From positions 4,278,001 through 4,342,000 of the forward strand of contig SRSI01000050.1 of the NCBI GenBank assembly GCA_005656395.1: a stretch of 64,000 bases of DNA, in the 5' to 3' direction. Made by a program: the position numbers and the translations under genes. This DNA comes from Strongyloides papillosus. Its lineage: Eukaryota > Nematoda > Chromadorea > Rhabditida > Strongyloididae. Shown piece after piece: positions 1 through 12,040 of this stretch. Position 1 is the stretch's first letter. Each line of letters starts with the position of its first letter. The notes under the pieces are model-generated. The model worked only from the letters and a program-made list of their open reading frames with translations, ran no database searches and was not told the DNA's origin.

Positions 1-480
1 GAATTGTTCCTTTAAATTAAATATGCCTTCGAAGAGCATATTCGATAGTCATGTGGGATAAAATGTAATGTAATGATAAAATAAATTAAAAAATAAGAAA
101 ACAGTATGCCTTTAGTAAATATGTTCTTCAATATTTACTTTTTACACATTATCATAGTTTCTTATAAAGAAAGTCTGAGGACATAAAATACCAAAAATGC
201 TCGACTGTACCTCATACCCAGGCACTTGAAGAACAAATTCTAAGGATACATTTTATAAATAGATTTTTATCATTAAAAATCTGTTGATATTTATAGTAAA
301 ATTTAGACATAGAATTTTATTTAAATTGTTAAGACAAATTCTAATTTAACCCCTTTTTATATTAAGAAATTAATTTTTACACCCCATTATTTATTTTAAA
401 ACTTAACTTTACTTTAGTTTTATTTATTTTTTTTAATTTTTTGATTAAATATATTTATATAAATTTTTTAGAGATATATT
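1..480. other. Upstream AT-rich region of the AsnRS gene
   Basis: No gene is supported here. The last bases form a T-rich run ending in an AG at 470-471, ten bases before the AsnRS start codon, which fits a trans-splice (or 5' UTR) acceptor. A slightly GC-richer patch at about 180-245 is open for some 30 codons on the minus strand but has no start and no recognisable domain. Confidence 0.5.
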
Positions 481-2130
481 ATGTCTTCAGTACAATATTT
501 TATTTCACCTACAACAGGTTCTGATGTCGATGGTGATGGTTCTATTGAAAAACCATTATCAACACTTTTCAAAGCCATGATGCTAGCTAACTCATCAACA
601 GGTGACTTTATGATCGAGGTAGAAAAAGATGGTGTCAAAAGTTATGAAGCAGCATCAAAAACTGCTCTCAAAAAAAGTAAAGCACGTTTTGAACAGGAAC
701 AAAAAAAGTTAGCTAAAGCAAATGAAAAGAAGCAAGCCGATGCCTTGGCTGCTGAAAAAAATATTGAGGAAGCTAAAAAAATAACCCTTACTTTGGATGA
801 ATCACTTCCAAAAGCAACTAGTGTTAAATTGAGAGATGTAACTTCTTATGTTGACAAAAGAATTATCATCAAAGGATGGGTTCATAGATTAAGACAACAA
901 GGAAAAAATCTTATATTTCTAACTATTCGTGATGGTTCTGGATACCTACAAGTTGTGATGACTGATAAATTATGTCATACTTATGAAGCTTTAACTCTTG
1001 CTACAGAATCAACTGTTGAGATATATGGAACATTAAAGAAACTTCCTGAAGGAAAAGTTGCACCAGGAGGTGTTGAATTGACAGCTGACTACTGGAGACT
1101 TATATGTTCTGCTCCACCTGGTGGGATTGATAATGTTCTTAACGAAGAAGCTGGTGTTGAAGTAAAATTAGATAATAGACATCTTGTTATTCGTGGAGAG
1201 AACACCTCAAAAATATTAAAACTTCGCGCCGTCATAACAAGAGCCATGAGAGAACATTTTAATGATTATCACTATACAGAAATATTTCCACCAACTCTTG
1301 TACAAACTCAAGTAGAAGGTGGATCAACACTTTTTGCTTTGGATTACTTTGGTGAACCATCATATTTAACACAATCATCACAATTGTACCTTGAAACATG
1401 TTATTCATCATTAGGAGATGTCTACTGTATAGCACAATCTTATAGAGCTGAAAAATCTAGGACACGTAGACACTTAGCAGAGTATGCTCATGTCGAAGCA
1501 GAGTGCGCATTTATAACATTTGATGAATTAATGGATAAAATAGAGAATCTTGTATGTGATACTGTTGATAGGTTAATGGCTGATCCAAAAATAAAGGAAG
1601 ATATTTTATCAATTAACCCCTCATTTGTCCCACCACAAAGACCATTCCTAAGAATGACGTATAAAGATGCTATACAATGGTTAAGAGATCATGATGTTAA
1701 AAATGAAAATGGAGAATTATTTGAATTTGGTGAGGATATTCCAGAGGCTCCGGAAAGATTTATGACTGACAGTATTGGTAAACCTATTTTATTAAACCGT
1801 TTCCCAGCTGGTATTAAAGCATTTTACATGGCACGTTGTGAGGATGATCCAAGTTTAACAGAGTCTGTTGATTTATTAATGCCTAATGTTGGTGAAATTG
1901 TTGGAGGTTCTATGCGTCTCTGGAAGGAGGACGATCTTTTGGAGGCATTCAAAAACGCTGGACTTGATGCTAAACCTTATTATTGGTACACTGATCAAAG
2001 AAAATATGGTGGTTGTCCTCATGGTGGTTATGGATTAGGATTAGAGAGATTCATTTGTTGGCTTACCAATACTTATCATATTAGAGATGTTTGTTTGTAT
2101 CCAAGATTCGTTGGTCGTTGTGCCCCATAA
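481..2130 (+). CDS. nars-1: Cytoplasmic asparaginyl-tRNA synthetase
   Basis: Charges tRNA-Asn with asparagine in the cytosol. This is a single-exon gene of 549 residues, the usual length for eukaryotic cytoplasmic AsnRS. Residues 1-105 form the eukaryote-specific N-terminal extension, including a Lys/Ala-rich helix at about 58-100. An OB-fold anticodon-binding domain follows (about 115-215), then the class IIb catalytic core. Class II motif 2 is visible near residue 320 ([10 protein letters not shown], then AEYAHVEAE) and motif 3 near residue 515 ([10 protein letters not shown]). The ATG was chosen because a T-rich run ending in AG sits ten bases upstream. An AATAAA lies at 2229-2234. In filarial nematodes this enzyme is a known immunodominant secreted antigen; nothing here shows secretion, and no signal peptide is present. 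The next gene is convergent. Confidence 0.95.
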   Translation: MSSVQYFISPTTGSDVDGDGSIEKPLSTLFKAMMLANSSTGDFMIEVEKDGVKSYEAASKTALKKSKARFEQEQKKLAKANEKKQADALAAEKNIEEAKKITLTLDESLPKATSVKLRDVTSYVDKRIIIKGWVHRLRQQGKNLIFLTIRDGSGYLQVVMTDKLCHTYEALTLATESTVEIYGTLKKLPEGKVAPGGVELTADYWRLICSAPPGGIDNVLNEEAGVEVKLDNRHLVIRGENTSKILKLRAVITRAMREHFNDYHYTEIFPPTLVQTQVEGGSTLFALDYFGEPSYLTQSSQLYLETCYSSLGDVYCIAQSYRAEKSRTRRHLAEYAHVEAECAFITFDELMDKIENLVCDTVDRLMADPKIKEDILSINPSFVPPQRPFLRMTYKDAIQWLRDHDVKNENGELFEFGEDIPEAPERFMTDSIGKPILLNRFPAGIKAFYMARCEDDPSLTESVDLLMPNVGEIVGGSMRLWKEDDLLEAFKNAGLDAKPYYWYTDQRKYGGCPHGGYGLGLERFICWLTNTYHIRDVCLYPRFVGRCAP

Positions 2131-2739
2131 ATGGATATTATTATCATTATATACATGTGATTAAGACAAAGATACTTTTAAAAAAAGATAAAAAAAATAA
2201 AATAAGAAAAACGTTTGTTCTTGGAAATAATAAAGTAGAAATTTTTTTCCCTTTAGTAAGTTTATAAAAAAATATCTACCCATAAATGTGTAATTACATA
2301 GTTTAATTACGATCTTATAAATTATTATTGTTTTGTCTTATCCTAATCTAATATATATTAAATAAATATTATTGATGATAAAAAATATGAGATTTTTTTT
2401 AATAAAAATTATATCTGTCATGTATAATAATAAAATATCTATATAAATACATGAAAATAACATATATGTTGTTATATACAAAATGATAAAAAAATATACA
2501 AAAATGATTAAAAAAAATTAAGTTTAAAAAATGGTCTAGAAATAATGTTTGTTGTAGGAAATTAATTATAATTAAATAATCACAGATAAAAATAGTATAC
2601 AAAAAATGTAGTAAGATATAATGGTAATAGTGTAATAATAATATGATAACCGTAATATAATAAATTTTTTGAAAGAACTAGGGTTATTAGAAATAATTTT
2701 TTAAAAAGATTTTAAAAAAAAGTAGAGTTTACATAGTTA
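2131..2739. other. AT-rich convergent intergenic region
   Basis: This is the 3' flank shared by two convergent genes. A poly(A) signal AATAAA at 2229-2234 serves the AsnRS gene. Apart from A/T runs nothing else is seen; the open frames here are low complexity. Confidence 0.5.
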
Positions 2740-4530
2740 TCATTTCCAAAAATTGGTTCCCAATGTCGATGGCATCATGGGTGGTGGTATAGAATGAGGT
2801 GGTGGTGGACATCGCAAAGAAGGACCAAAATTTGGATTATTACTATTATTTGGTTTGATACTTTTAATAAAATTTGGATTATTATTCATACCTACTGGTG
2901 GTCCATACATTGAAGATCCATTTGTTGGTAGACTCCTACCAGGTCCAAAAGGATTTTGATTCATGGTTATAATATTTGATAACATTCCTAATCCTGATGA
3001 CATATTATTACCACCCATTTGCATATTCGGGGGTGGAGGTGGTGGAATCATTCTAAGAGTATTTTGTTGCATCATCCCTGTTGCTGGTTGTCCTGTAGGA
3101 GCTGTAGATGAGGATCTTGCAGAGGATCCAGTTAAGTCTACTGTTGGTATTCTTCTTGGTTGTGGTGTACTATTATTACTATTATTATAATTCATGGTAT
3201 TATTAATATTCTTTGGTGTTGTTGATTGGACACATTTGTACTTTGCCGGGATTACTGGTGTCGAAGTATTATTTACATTTTTATTATTATAATATTTATT
3301 ATTCCTAAAAATTGGTGATTTATCATATTTCCTTTTTAAGTTTGGATTAACAGTATTCGGTGTCTGTTGATAGTACCTCTTACTACTATTAAAATGACTA
3401 GATTGATCGTTATTTCTATACAAAATATTAGGATTATTTGTTGATGGTGGTGGTGTTGTACAGGATAAATTGAGTATAGGAAATAATTCTTGAGATCTGT
3501 GCATTGATGGTGTTCCAGAATACATATTATTTCTTGGTTGTATAGTAGAATCAATATTTGCAAAACTATTATTACTACTGGACATAGGATATTTAACCTC
3601 TAAATTAAATTTAGGTGGTTCTGGTGGAGATTCAATCATTTTATTGGCTAATAATAATATATCTTCAGGAGGTGGTGGTGGAGGGAGGATAGATACAACC
3701 GTGGAGTTGTCATCGGACGATGATACTAGTGACATCTCGTCAGATGACAACTCATTTTTTACCTCACCTTCATCTGATATCTTATTACTTGTTTCTTTTG
3801 ATGCAGCACTAGATAAATTTAGAAGCGCGGATTTTAGAGTTGCTAGCAGTGTTTCTTTATTAACACCTTTAATAACATCTTCTAAATCTTTTCCAATAGC
3901 TTTCTCTACCTCTGATACAGATACTTTTGTTGATGCAGCCAACTCGTTCAGTAAGACATTCTTATCATCATAGTAACTATTACGACCAACAGAATCATAT
4001 ACCTTAGTTAATCCTTCTGATGTTGGTGAAGTATCAGTAGGTATGACACCTCCAACTGTACTTGTACACGGTGATCCAGGTGGTGTTCTTGGACCTTTAC
4101 CATGCTTATTTAAACATTCACTATATCTTTCTTTATCTAAAGGGTCCATCCAATCACCAGAAAGAGATGAAAAGAATTCTTCTTTATGTGTTATAGACAT
4201 TCTTGCATAAGCATCCACTCGACCACGCATTGATTTATACCATATTAATCTTGTCATTAAATCAATATCTTTATCAAATGTTGGTTTTTGCCTACTCCAA
4301 TATCGATGGTTCCTTTCTAGTGTTTGATAATTTAAATATAATGCTTCAGAAGTATTATTATATGTTGGTTGAATATCAACAACTGATGGTGCATGAATCT
4401 CATCCATCTGGCACAATATTGAATCCATTAAACCACTACTTTGAATATTCTGGCTTTTTTGCAGACTTTCTTCACTCCTACGTAAAACTTTTATATTAGG
4501 AACATTATTTGTTTTTGTATTGAGTGCCAT
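2740..4530 (-). CDS. Unrecognised low-complexity protein, Asn/Pro-rich
   Basis: A single-exon protein of 596 residues that I cannot assign to a family. The only globular-looking block is at about residues 70-150, rich in aromatic and charged residues (RYWSRQKPTFDKDIDLM and later EEFFSSLSGDWMDPLDKERY). The middle has a possible helical segment (about 190-235, KNVLLNELAASTKVSVSEVEKA). The rest is Ser/Asn-rich and disordered, with poly-Pro tracts (PPPPPPP near residue 285 and again near 500-575) followed by an Asn-rich C-terminus. Poly-Pro and Asn tracts are common in RNA-binding and actin-linked proteins, but no such domain is visible. The start ATG lies two bases after an AG acceptor (TATTTTAG|TT-ATG), supporting it. 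The frame is intact. Confidence 0.75.
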   Translation of the reverse strand: MALNTKTNNVPNIKVLRRSEESLQKSQNIQSSGLMDSILCQMDEIHAPSVVDIQPTYNNTSEALYLNYQTLERNHRYWSRQKPTFDKDIDLMTRLIWYKSMRGRVDAYARMSITHKEEFFSSLSGDWMDPLDKERYSECLNKHGKGPRTPPGSPCTSTVGGVIPTDTSPTSEGLTKVYDSVGRNSYYDDKNVLLNELAASTKVSVSEVEKAIGKDLEDVIKGVNKETLLATLKSALLNLSSAASKETSNKISDEGEVKNELSSDEMSLVSSSDDNSTVVSILPPPPPPEDILLLANKMIESPPEPPKFNLEVKYPMSSSNNSFANIDSTIQPRNNMYSGTPSMHRSQELFPILNLSCTTPPPSTNNPNILYRNNDQSSHFNSSKRYYQQTPNTVNPNLKRKYDKSPIFRNNKYYNNKNVNNTSTPVIPAKYKCVQSTTPKNINNTMNYNNSNNSTPQPRRIPTVDLTGSSARSSSTAPTGQPATGMMQQNTLRMIPPPPPPNMQMGGNNMSSGLGMLSNIITMNQNPFGPGRSLPTNGSSMYGPPVGMNNNPNFIKSIKPNNSNNPNFGPSLRCPPPPHSIPPPMMPSTLGTNFWK

Positions 4531-5159
4531 AACTAAAATATTATATTAGTACAATATTCCTATAAATTTTAATTAAATAATAATAAAGATATTTAAGAGT
4601 AAAAACTCTTTAGCATTTCTTATCAAATAAAATAAATATCATATTATTAATAAAAGAAAAAAGAAATATTTACATGAACCTTTTAAGGATAAAAAGTAAA
4701 GAAGAAAAATGATAAGAAAATAATTGTATACAATGAATAATGATGTAATTGTAACAAACCTGTTTGGAAAAAAGTACACTTAATTCGGCAGTATTGTTAA
4801 ACTTATAATTGTGATAAACAATCTTAAAATAATATTTTCCTGACTAAATTTAGCTTAAGCTATCAATAGTTATAACTAAAACGTAATATTACAATTATAA
4901 GAAATATCAGTGTTACAATTACATGTTAATCATTGCATGTAAAGATGTGATAAAAATATACTCTAAAAAGATAGAAATTATAAGTATAAACATCAATTTG
5001 ATAGTCTAAATACATGAAGATGAGATCAAAAAAATATTGATATAAATAAAAAAGGAAAATGATACCATCTTCCATACATAATCCTATTTTATTGTTTCAA
5101 ATTGTTTTATCGTTAATTATATTTCTCTCTCAATCTCTTCTAGACATTTTTTACTTCTT
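4531..5159. other. AT-rich spacer between two minus-strand genes
   Basis: Holds the 3' flank of the DOT1 gene and the upstream region of the unrecognised protein gene. No RNA gene, repeat or further exon is recognised. Confidence 0.45.
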
Positions 5160-8100
5160 TTAAACAGAAATTCCTTCATTACTGTTGTTATTTGTAGAGG
5201 AAGGTCCTTGATTAATAATAATATTGCTAACCGAATTTTCAAGGTTAACATTAGATTGAGGAGATTTAGATATTAATAAGTTGTTACCACCCCCATTAGG
5301 ACGTTTCTTTTTAATTGGAACAGGGTTGATAGACGATGATACTTGTGTTGTGGTTGAGGTAGATGTAGTTGAGGCGTTGTAACGTTTTTTAGTATCACTC
5401 TTAAGGCGCTGTTGTGATTTAAGGGACTCTTGTTCCTTACTCTGGTTTTGAATTTTTTTCAATATATTTTCAACTTGTGACTCGACATCTATTGTGTCAG
5501 GCATATTCTTATCTGTCGTATTCTTCTTATTTCCTCCAATTTTTTTAGCTCCTGCACTCCTGACAACAGATTTGCCTCTAACATTCCTTCTCTGAGTAAG
5601 AATATCTACTGATGGCGTTGGTGTATTACAATAGGAATCAGAGTTACTTGAGGGTAAACTATTGTTTGCAACACTATTAATAATACTATCAATTGAGTCT
5701 TCAACATTATTTTCATTTGCCACTGAATTAATGACATCTGTTATGCTTTTTTCATGGGCATCCTTAGCATTAATTCTTGCCTGATACTCTTCGTATGTCT
5801 TCTCTGCAGCAGCTATTTCCCTTTCCAAATTAGCTAATCTTTTTTGTTTAACTTTATTTGTCTCAACAATCAATTTTGCTGCATCAATAAATTCTGGTGC
5901 TGTTTTAGCATCTATACCAACTTCCTTGATTCTTGTTGTTAGGAGTTGTTTACCTTCCTCCTGTTGAAGGGCTATCATTGCTTTTAGAGCATTAATCTTT
6001 TGAACTTTAGATTCTCGGAGCTGGCGTTGTTTTGATATTCTTATTTCTGTTTGTTTCTTAAAATCATCCGAATACATGAAGTCAATAAACTTTAGAATCT
6101 CTTGACGTTGTTCTTCTAAAACCATGTCAACTGATTGTAATATCAATGGATCTTTCGAGGGAACATATTCTATATTAGTTATATCTTCCATCATCACATC
6201 ATTATCGTGAACTTCTAGCATAACATCATCCTTATTAGTATCTTTTTCATCATCAGTCTCCATAGTAATATTTTGTTCATCTATATGTATTGGTGTTTCA
6301 ACAACCGAAGAATCATTACTAAATTTCTCGTGAGATACTTTTTCAACAGCCTCTTCACTTAATTTCTCCATTAACTCCAATGCTTCTTTATCCTCTTGAG
6401 TTATTTTCACATCAACTTTACTTTCACTTTTAGCTGTCACTTCATCATTAGCGACAGCTGTCGGAACAACCTTTTTCGGACGACCTCTTTGACCATGTTT
6501 GATTTTTGGTTTCTCTTTGTTACCATCCAAAGTACCACTTTTCCTTTTCATTTCAGGATCATTTGTGGGTGTCATTGTCTCCTGATTGTTATTGTTGGCG
6601 GGAACAGTACTTGTGGAAGATGAATGGGACGGTTTCTCCTTCTCAGACATCTCCCCAATAATAGCTTTCCATTTTTTCCTCGTAGTTGCACCATATATTA
6701 TTTCTGTATCATCTTCTATAGATGGTCTTTTTATTTGTTCTTTACCACTATTATTCTCTTTCGATGACTCACTTGTACTTGGATCTTTGATACCAGATGA
6801 CGTATCTTTACTCTCTTTCTCGTCTTTGCTATCATGACTACCAGTTGAGTGTGTTCTCGCAACGGTTTCCTTATTTTTTTTACTAACGTCTTTGGAAAGC
6901 TTTCTTTCGTCTCCCAAATCTTTAACATTCTTACGATCACCTCCTTCCGCTTTGTTAATATTTCTGTTTTCTCTATGCTTCGCGGAATCTTTACTATCCA
7001 TACTGTCTTTTCTATCACCAATGCCATCAACTCTAGTAGAAGAAACAGAACTACCTCTTGATGCTCTGGATTCTTTCATTTCCCTCAGATCTCTGGCTCT
7101 TTTTTGCTTGTTAAAATATTCTAACAGCCTATCTCTATTTACTGTCTGCAGATAGTATGGAACATGCTTATTTGTCCACGAAGCTGGACAATTTACAGGT
7201 TTGAATTCAGTTATTTCCATTATACTACTAACATCATTCAATGTCCTTTCAGTTATTTCTTTATGGATGACAAAGGGTTTTGTGGAGATCACCCTAACAC
7301 CATCCTTCAAATCATGGAGCAAGTGTCTTTTTATTTCCATATTTAACTTTTCGTGGAAGGCGTAGTTATTAATAAATATTACCGTTGCCTCTTCTGTTAT
7401 CAACTTCCTATATTTCATATCCAGAAAGTTTCCATGGTACAGTTTGAACTGTCTGAACGTTTTGTTGTGCCATCTCATCAATCTTGAGAATTCAAATTCC
7501 ATTCTACGGGCATACTTCGCCGGAAGGTCAGCAACCTCGATTCCTATTGCTTTCCCTACTTTTGACGATCCGGCAACTTGGCAGACTATCTGCCCAACCC
7601 CACTACCAAGATCAACAAAAACATCCTTCTCCGTCAATTTCAGCTCATCTATTATTGTTGCCATTCTTTTCCATGTTGTTTCACCATATGTCTCGGAGGA
7701 GAAAGCACCGTAATGTTTATTGAGGGCATTAACATCAACTACAGCCTTATTATAAACTCTATTGATAATTTCTTGGAACTGTTCACTATTATTCCCTAAC
7801 TTATTATCACCTTTGGCCATACCATGATATGTTTCACCGATTTGTTTAACTGCTTTATTAAAAGTTCTACATAGTATTCTAAGATTATCTAAATTGTAAT
7901 ATGGTTCGATAGATTTTACATCGTGGCCATGTTGTTTCAACACATCATTAATTTCTTTGATTTTATGCTTAGTTATCCTAAAATGATGACAATGATATGT
8001 CAATTTTAATGATAAAAGTGTAAAATTACCTAACTAGGTCGACAATCTCCACAACAATAGCCTTATTCTTATTCTTGTATTTCTCTTCGTAATTCCAAAA

Positions 8101-8226
8101 GTAGTATAGAGATTCACCACCATATGGAGAGGAGAGTTTCAATTTTTTTTCCGTCTTTGGAGGACCTCCATCCAATTCATCTCCTGATTTTTTTTGCAAT
8201 TCATTCGTTGGTTCTTTATTACTCAT
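5160..8226 (-). CDS. dot-1: DOT1-type histone H3 lysine-79 methyltransferase
   Basis: Two exons: 8226-8030 and 7977-5160, joined over a 52-base GT-AG intron (8029-7978) that splits an Arg codon; product about 1004 residues. The short first exon carries the start of the DOT1 fold (SPYGGESLYYFWNYEEKY). The second exon supplies the SAM-binding loop VDLGSGVGQI (about residues 187-196), the IEVADLPAKYA segment and the FINNYAFHE motif near 266-274, all hallmarks of DOT1. The enzyme methylates H3K79 on nucleosomes without a SET domain. Beyond residue 390 the protein is Lys/Ser-rich and disordered, with an AT-hook-like RGRPKK near residue 560 and a Glu/Arg/Lys coiled coil at about 700-830, the kind of region that binds AF9/AF10-type partners in other DOT1 proteins. 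It is divergent with the FKBP-TPR gene. Confidence 0.92.
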
Positions 8227-8776
8227 TTGTACGGGACGTATATCTGTGTTATCCTAGTCTGCAAATAATAGTTAAAATAATAATAAATAATTGATAATGA
8301 TTATAAAAATGTCTCTACTACCAATTAATAAACTACATTAGTTTCAATATATAATGTTATCATATTAAATAAACGGTAAAAAGTTTATGCATATATTGTT
8401 AAATATAGTAATAGAAAGATATACATAAATACTAATAATGGCAATCGATAAGAATTATAAAGCATATAATGTGATACTCCTATAACGAAAGCCTCCTAGA
8501 TGAAATGTCTAGTGCTGCTGGGCACATTTTTTATATTAAATATGTTATTATATTATATACCCTTTAGCTATTTGGCCAAATTAAAATTTGCATAATTAAT
8601 AAATTTTTATTCTAATTTTTTTGAGCCGAAATGGTTTTTTTCTAATGACCTGGCGGGAGAAATTTGAATATTACCAGAAATTTGATAATTTTTATCCATA
8701 ATATAAAATCTTTTTGTTGATTAATTTGACTTCGAGCAATAATTTGTTTCTCTCTTCAACATTATCGTTATCATTG
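8227..8776. promoter_or_regulatory. Divergent promoter region, DOT1 / FKBP-TPR
   Basis: A 550-base spacer between divergent start codons. It must hold both promoters, but I see no named motif. A small perfect inverted repeat, CTAGA-(7 bases)-TCTAG, lies at about 8496-8512 in a locally GC-richer stretch. Its function is unknown. Confidence 0.35.
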
Positions 8777-9693
8777 ATGGTTGTACCATTGGAATACATC
8801 GCGGATGTAGGTTTCTTTTTCCATCTTTATTCTAAGTGAATTATTTGCAGGAGACTGAATTCTATGAACCATATGAAGATATAGTTGGAACAGGAGCTTT
8901 GTTGAAGAAAGTTATCAAAAATGGAAATGGTGATAAACCAGCGGATAATGATGTCATTAGAATTTCCCTTTGTTATCATGGTTTAAAGGATTCTTCGCCG
9001 AAGGAGATGACGTTTATCTTGGGATACCTTTTAAATATTGAAGGAATTGAATTGGCATGTAAATTTATGGAAGTTGGAGAGGAATCTGTTTTCAAAATAA
9101 AATCCCATCTAGCTTACGGAGAAAGTGGATTATCAGTGGATTCTTGTAATATTCCTCCATATCATGACTTGATTGTTAAAATTTCTTTAATATCAATTCA
9201 AGAACGCCAAAAAGTTTTGCTCCATTCTCCAGTTGATGAACTTCTGGTATATTGTCAGAATTTTAGGAGCAGAGGAAAATTTTATTTTGAAAGAAATGAA
9301 CTTGATAGGGCGATATTTATCTACAACAAAGTATTGAATATTTTGGGTGATAGAATTAGTGACAAACCTGACGCAAATTTACTTGTGGAGCTGTCAATCT
9401 TCCAGAACAATTTGGCTACCTGTCATTTTAAATTGAATGACTTAAAGAAAGCACTAGAAATATCAACAGCCGCTGTGTTTTCTGATCCAAAGAACATTGG
9501 AGCTATGTACAAACACCTCATAATTCTGGAGACTTTGAAGAGGTATGATGAGGCAATTTTGTTTATAAAAGAACGTATAGTTAATTTGCCTTCAGAAAGA
9601 GACTTATTAGAGAGAAAACTTTGCAAGTTTGTGGCGTATCAAAAGGAGGTTGATGATAGTGAACGGGAGGTGTTTAGGAAAATGATGCAATAA
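8777..9693 (+). CDS. Divergent FKBP-like / TPR protein
   Basis: Two exons: 8777-8806 and 8851-9693, with a 44-base intron (8807-8850, GTAGG...GCAG); product 290 residues. Residues about 20-125 match an FKBP fold: CYHG, the EVGEE turn, HLAYG (98-100 = AYG) and IPP (111-113). Residues 140-275 form TPR helices (QNNLATCHFKLNDLKKALE and RYDEAILFIKE), which in FKBP co-chaperones bind Hsp90. The PPIase pocket looks broken: the segment that should carry the Phe-Asp pair and Arg is shortened, and the pocket Trp is Ile (NIEGIE). A chaperone-adaptor role without isomerase activity is therefore inferred. At 290 residues it is shorter than FKBP4/5 and nearer to FKBP6/AIP-type proteins. Confidence 0.85.
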
Positions 9694-11069
9694 CATTAAA
9701 GTAGTGCGTCCTTATCAATGGTATATAGGGCAATGAAAATAATAGTATAAATATTAATAACTATAATCAATATGTGAATACACAACTTATAGTTCTGCAA
9801 CTTTATAGTGAAAGTTTCCTAGGAGAAGTACATCAACATTGTCAGAGAACTCTTTTTGTTTATACATGTTTTGTATTTTTCATCATGTAGTTTGTATTAT
9901 GATGCGTTTGTTAGATATACTTTATTCTTTTCACATTGTTTTTTTCTTTTTAATGGAGAATAAATGTTTGCTTAAATAACACAGAACAAATTTGACTGTT
10001 ATTGGAATCTTTTTTCCGATGGATTCCAGTCCAATAGAGATGACTTCTTTTATGGATTGCAATCGAGAATACGATATGATTGTGATTATCAACGGAGTAG
10101 ATTATTATGTTGTTGTTACTTTATACATTTGTCTTGTGATTTCATTGTCCAGACTACGTGTTATCATTAGGATTGGATGACTTCTCTTGGTACTCTGACT
10201 GATAAAATTTTAGATAATTTGAACAGACTATGAATGATTAAAATATATTTCTAGAAATATGAATAGATGAATCTATTTACGAATAGTGGTACTTTTATGG
10301 AAACATTATTTAAAATGACAACAATATTTTAAAAACTTTTTTAAAGTGCGATCTTTGATATAAATAACATCACATTATATTCATATGAAAGGAATTCTTT
10401 TTAACATTTTTCAGTGATATTGTTTAACTAAACTCTTATCACTTGCATGTTCAATGATCATTCAAGAAGACATTCCCGATCAACAACAACGCAGTAACTT
10501 CTCGAAGATGAATTACCTTTTCTCTTTTTTTTTTTACCGTTGGATGCAGTGACTTTTTTAAGGAAGTTCTTTTTTTTAGTTGCATAGTGATTAATTTATT
10601 AATTTCGTTAGTTCTAATTTTGACGATAATTATCTTTTGCAATTAACCTTTGAAGTGAGTGGTACCCTATGTTACAAGTGAGTTATCGTTTTTTTAAAAA
10701 AAGCTTTATAATAATACGGAAATGACATGATATCATTATACGTACAAATGATTTTATATTCAGTCTAATCATTTTACAATTTATCTTTACAATCGTAAAG
10801 GGTATAACCTTTGTTCATTGCCTTTTTTTTTTATCACAAAATAATTATACAAAACAAATATAACAAAATAAATTATACATTTTTATTTTAAAAAATTCTT
10901 AAAAAACGATTGATAAGGTATATAAAAAAATTAAGCAGTATTAAAGATATAAATATCTATAGGCTATTAAATCAATCTCGTAAGAATATTATTGTGTGCT
11001 GGTTTAGATGATACATGACAAATAAGAAAAAGAATTTCTTTAATTTTGAAATATAAAAACACATTCTTT
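9694..11069. other. Intergenic region, 1.4 kb
   Basis: Convergent 3' flanks of the FKBP-TPR gene and the dioxygenase-like gene. An open frame at 9992-10180 and one on the other strand at 10451-10642 have no family match or splice context. I see no tRNA, snRNA or repeat. Confidence 0.4.
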
Positions 11070-12040
11070 TTAAAAATACGTGCAAACTTTCATAACTCTA
11101 TTGTATTCAGCTGGAGCGCCAAGTAATGTTGTTTGGTTGTTAATAAAAAGAATTTGACCCGGATTAATTTTGACAACTTTCATTAATTTTGTTGAGATGA
11201 TACCAAATTTTTTCAAAGCTAGGTAAAATTCCTCGTTCATTGGAATTTCTGAGCATCTTTGATCATTATTAAAGATGGCCTTGAAGATAATTAAATTAGA
11301 CAAAAAAAAACAAATATTTTAAACTTACAGAAACCATTTTACCATTTTGAATGTTTAATAATTTATGGTGAGCCGCAAATGGGCCACACCTGTATACCCA
11401 TGGATGGTCGATCAAATAATTATACAAATGTGGTTCTTCATTATGAAAAACTTTTAGAGCTGTATACATATCTACAAGGTAAAGTGTACATGGTTTGTTA
11501 TTCAATGGTTCAGCTGAAACCAATGAAGGAACTTGCTGAAGATATGGCCAGACAGTTGCTGGTTCTCTCATGGCACCAGTCCATGTAATAATCCCCATTG
11601 GTGTTATTTTTGGTGCTAATCTTAATGATGTTATGAGACATCCATGTTCTTTAAGAACCTTTGGACAGTATGATGATTCAGATGGTGTGTGATCTGGTGT
11701 ATTAAGGATATTTTTATCAATTAATAAGTTGTTATTTGAATCATTAGTTATATGACGACGTAAAAATTTGCTAGTGAATGATGATTCAGCATATCTAGAA
11801 AAAAAAGTTATCACTTGGAAGGATTGAGAAAAAGATATACCTTGGCCAAGTAACAGTTAATATATCTTTTTTAAATTGTAAATCTTCTGGTTTTGTATTC
11901 AAATCTATATGAACTAATGCTGGTCTTAAAGCAGTATCTTTAAGCCATAAATATGAGAATTGTGCTGCTTTTCCATCCTCCCAACAAACTTTGAGTGATT
12001 TTGATAATCCTTCAACAGACTTTAAGGCAAACATCTTCAT
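11070..12040 (-). CDS. Gamma-butyrobetaine/trimethyllysine dioxygenase-like, catalytic residues missing
   Basis: Three exons: 12040-11841, 11794-11329 and 11279-11070, with introns of 46 and 49 bases, both GT-AG; product 291 residues. Residues about 8-70 match the N-terminal domain of the family (KVCWEDGKAAQFSYLWLKD). The rest follows the TauD-like barrel (LYLVDMYTALKVF, then VSAIFNND, then INPGQILFINN near 260-269). Family members are normally about 380-420 residues. Here roughly 95 are absent, including the stretch that carries the iron-binding HxD. The distal His of the expected LHGR is also absent (LLGAP at 274-278), though an Arg follows at 283. Carnitine-pathway hydroxylation is thus unlikely. 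The frames and splice sites are intact, so this reads as a pseudoenzyme rather than a pseudogene. Confidence 0.7.

Noticed and set aside
180..245. Minus-strand open stretch FVLQVPGYEVQSSIFG
   Set aside because: It has no start, is only about 30 codons, and is divergent from the AsnRS gene with no room for the rest of a gene; it may be a fossil exon, but nothing supports it.
2963..3190. Plus-strand open frame with Gly runs
   Set aside because: It is the complement of the poly-Pro coding region of the minus-strand gene.
9992..10180. 62-codon open frame
   Set aside because: It lies in the 3' flank between convergent genes without splice or domain support.
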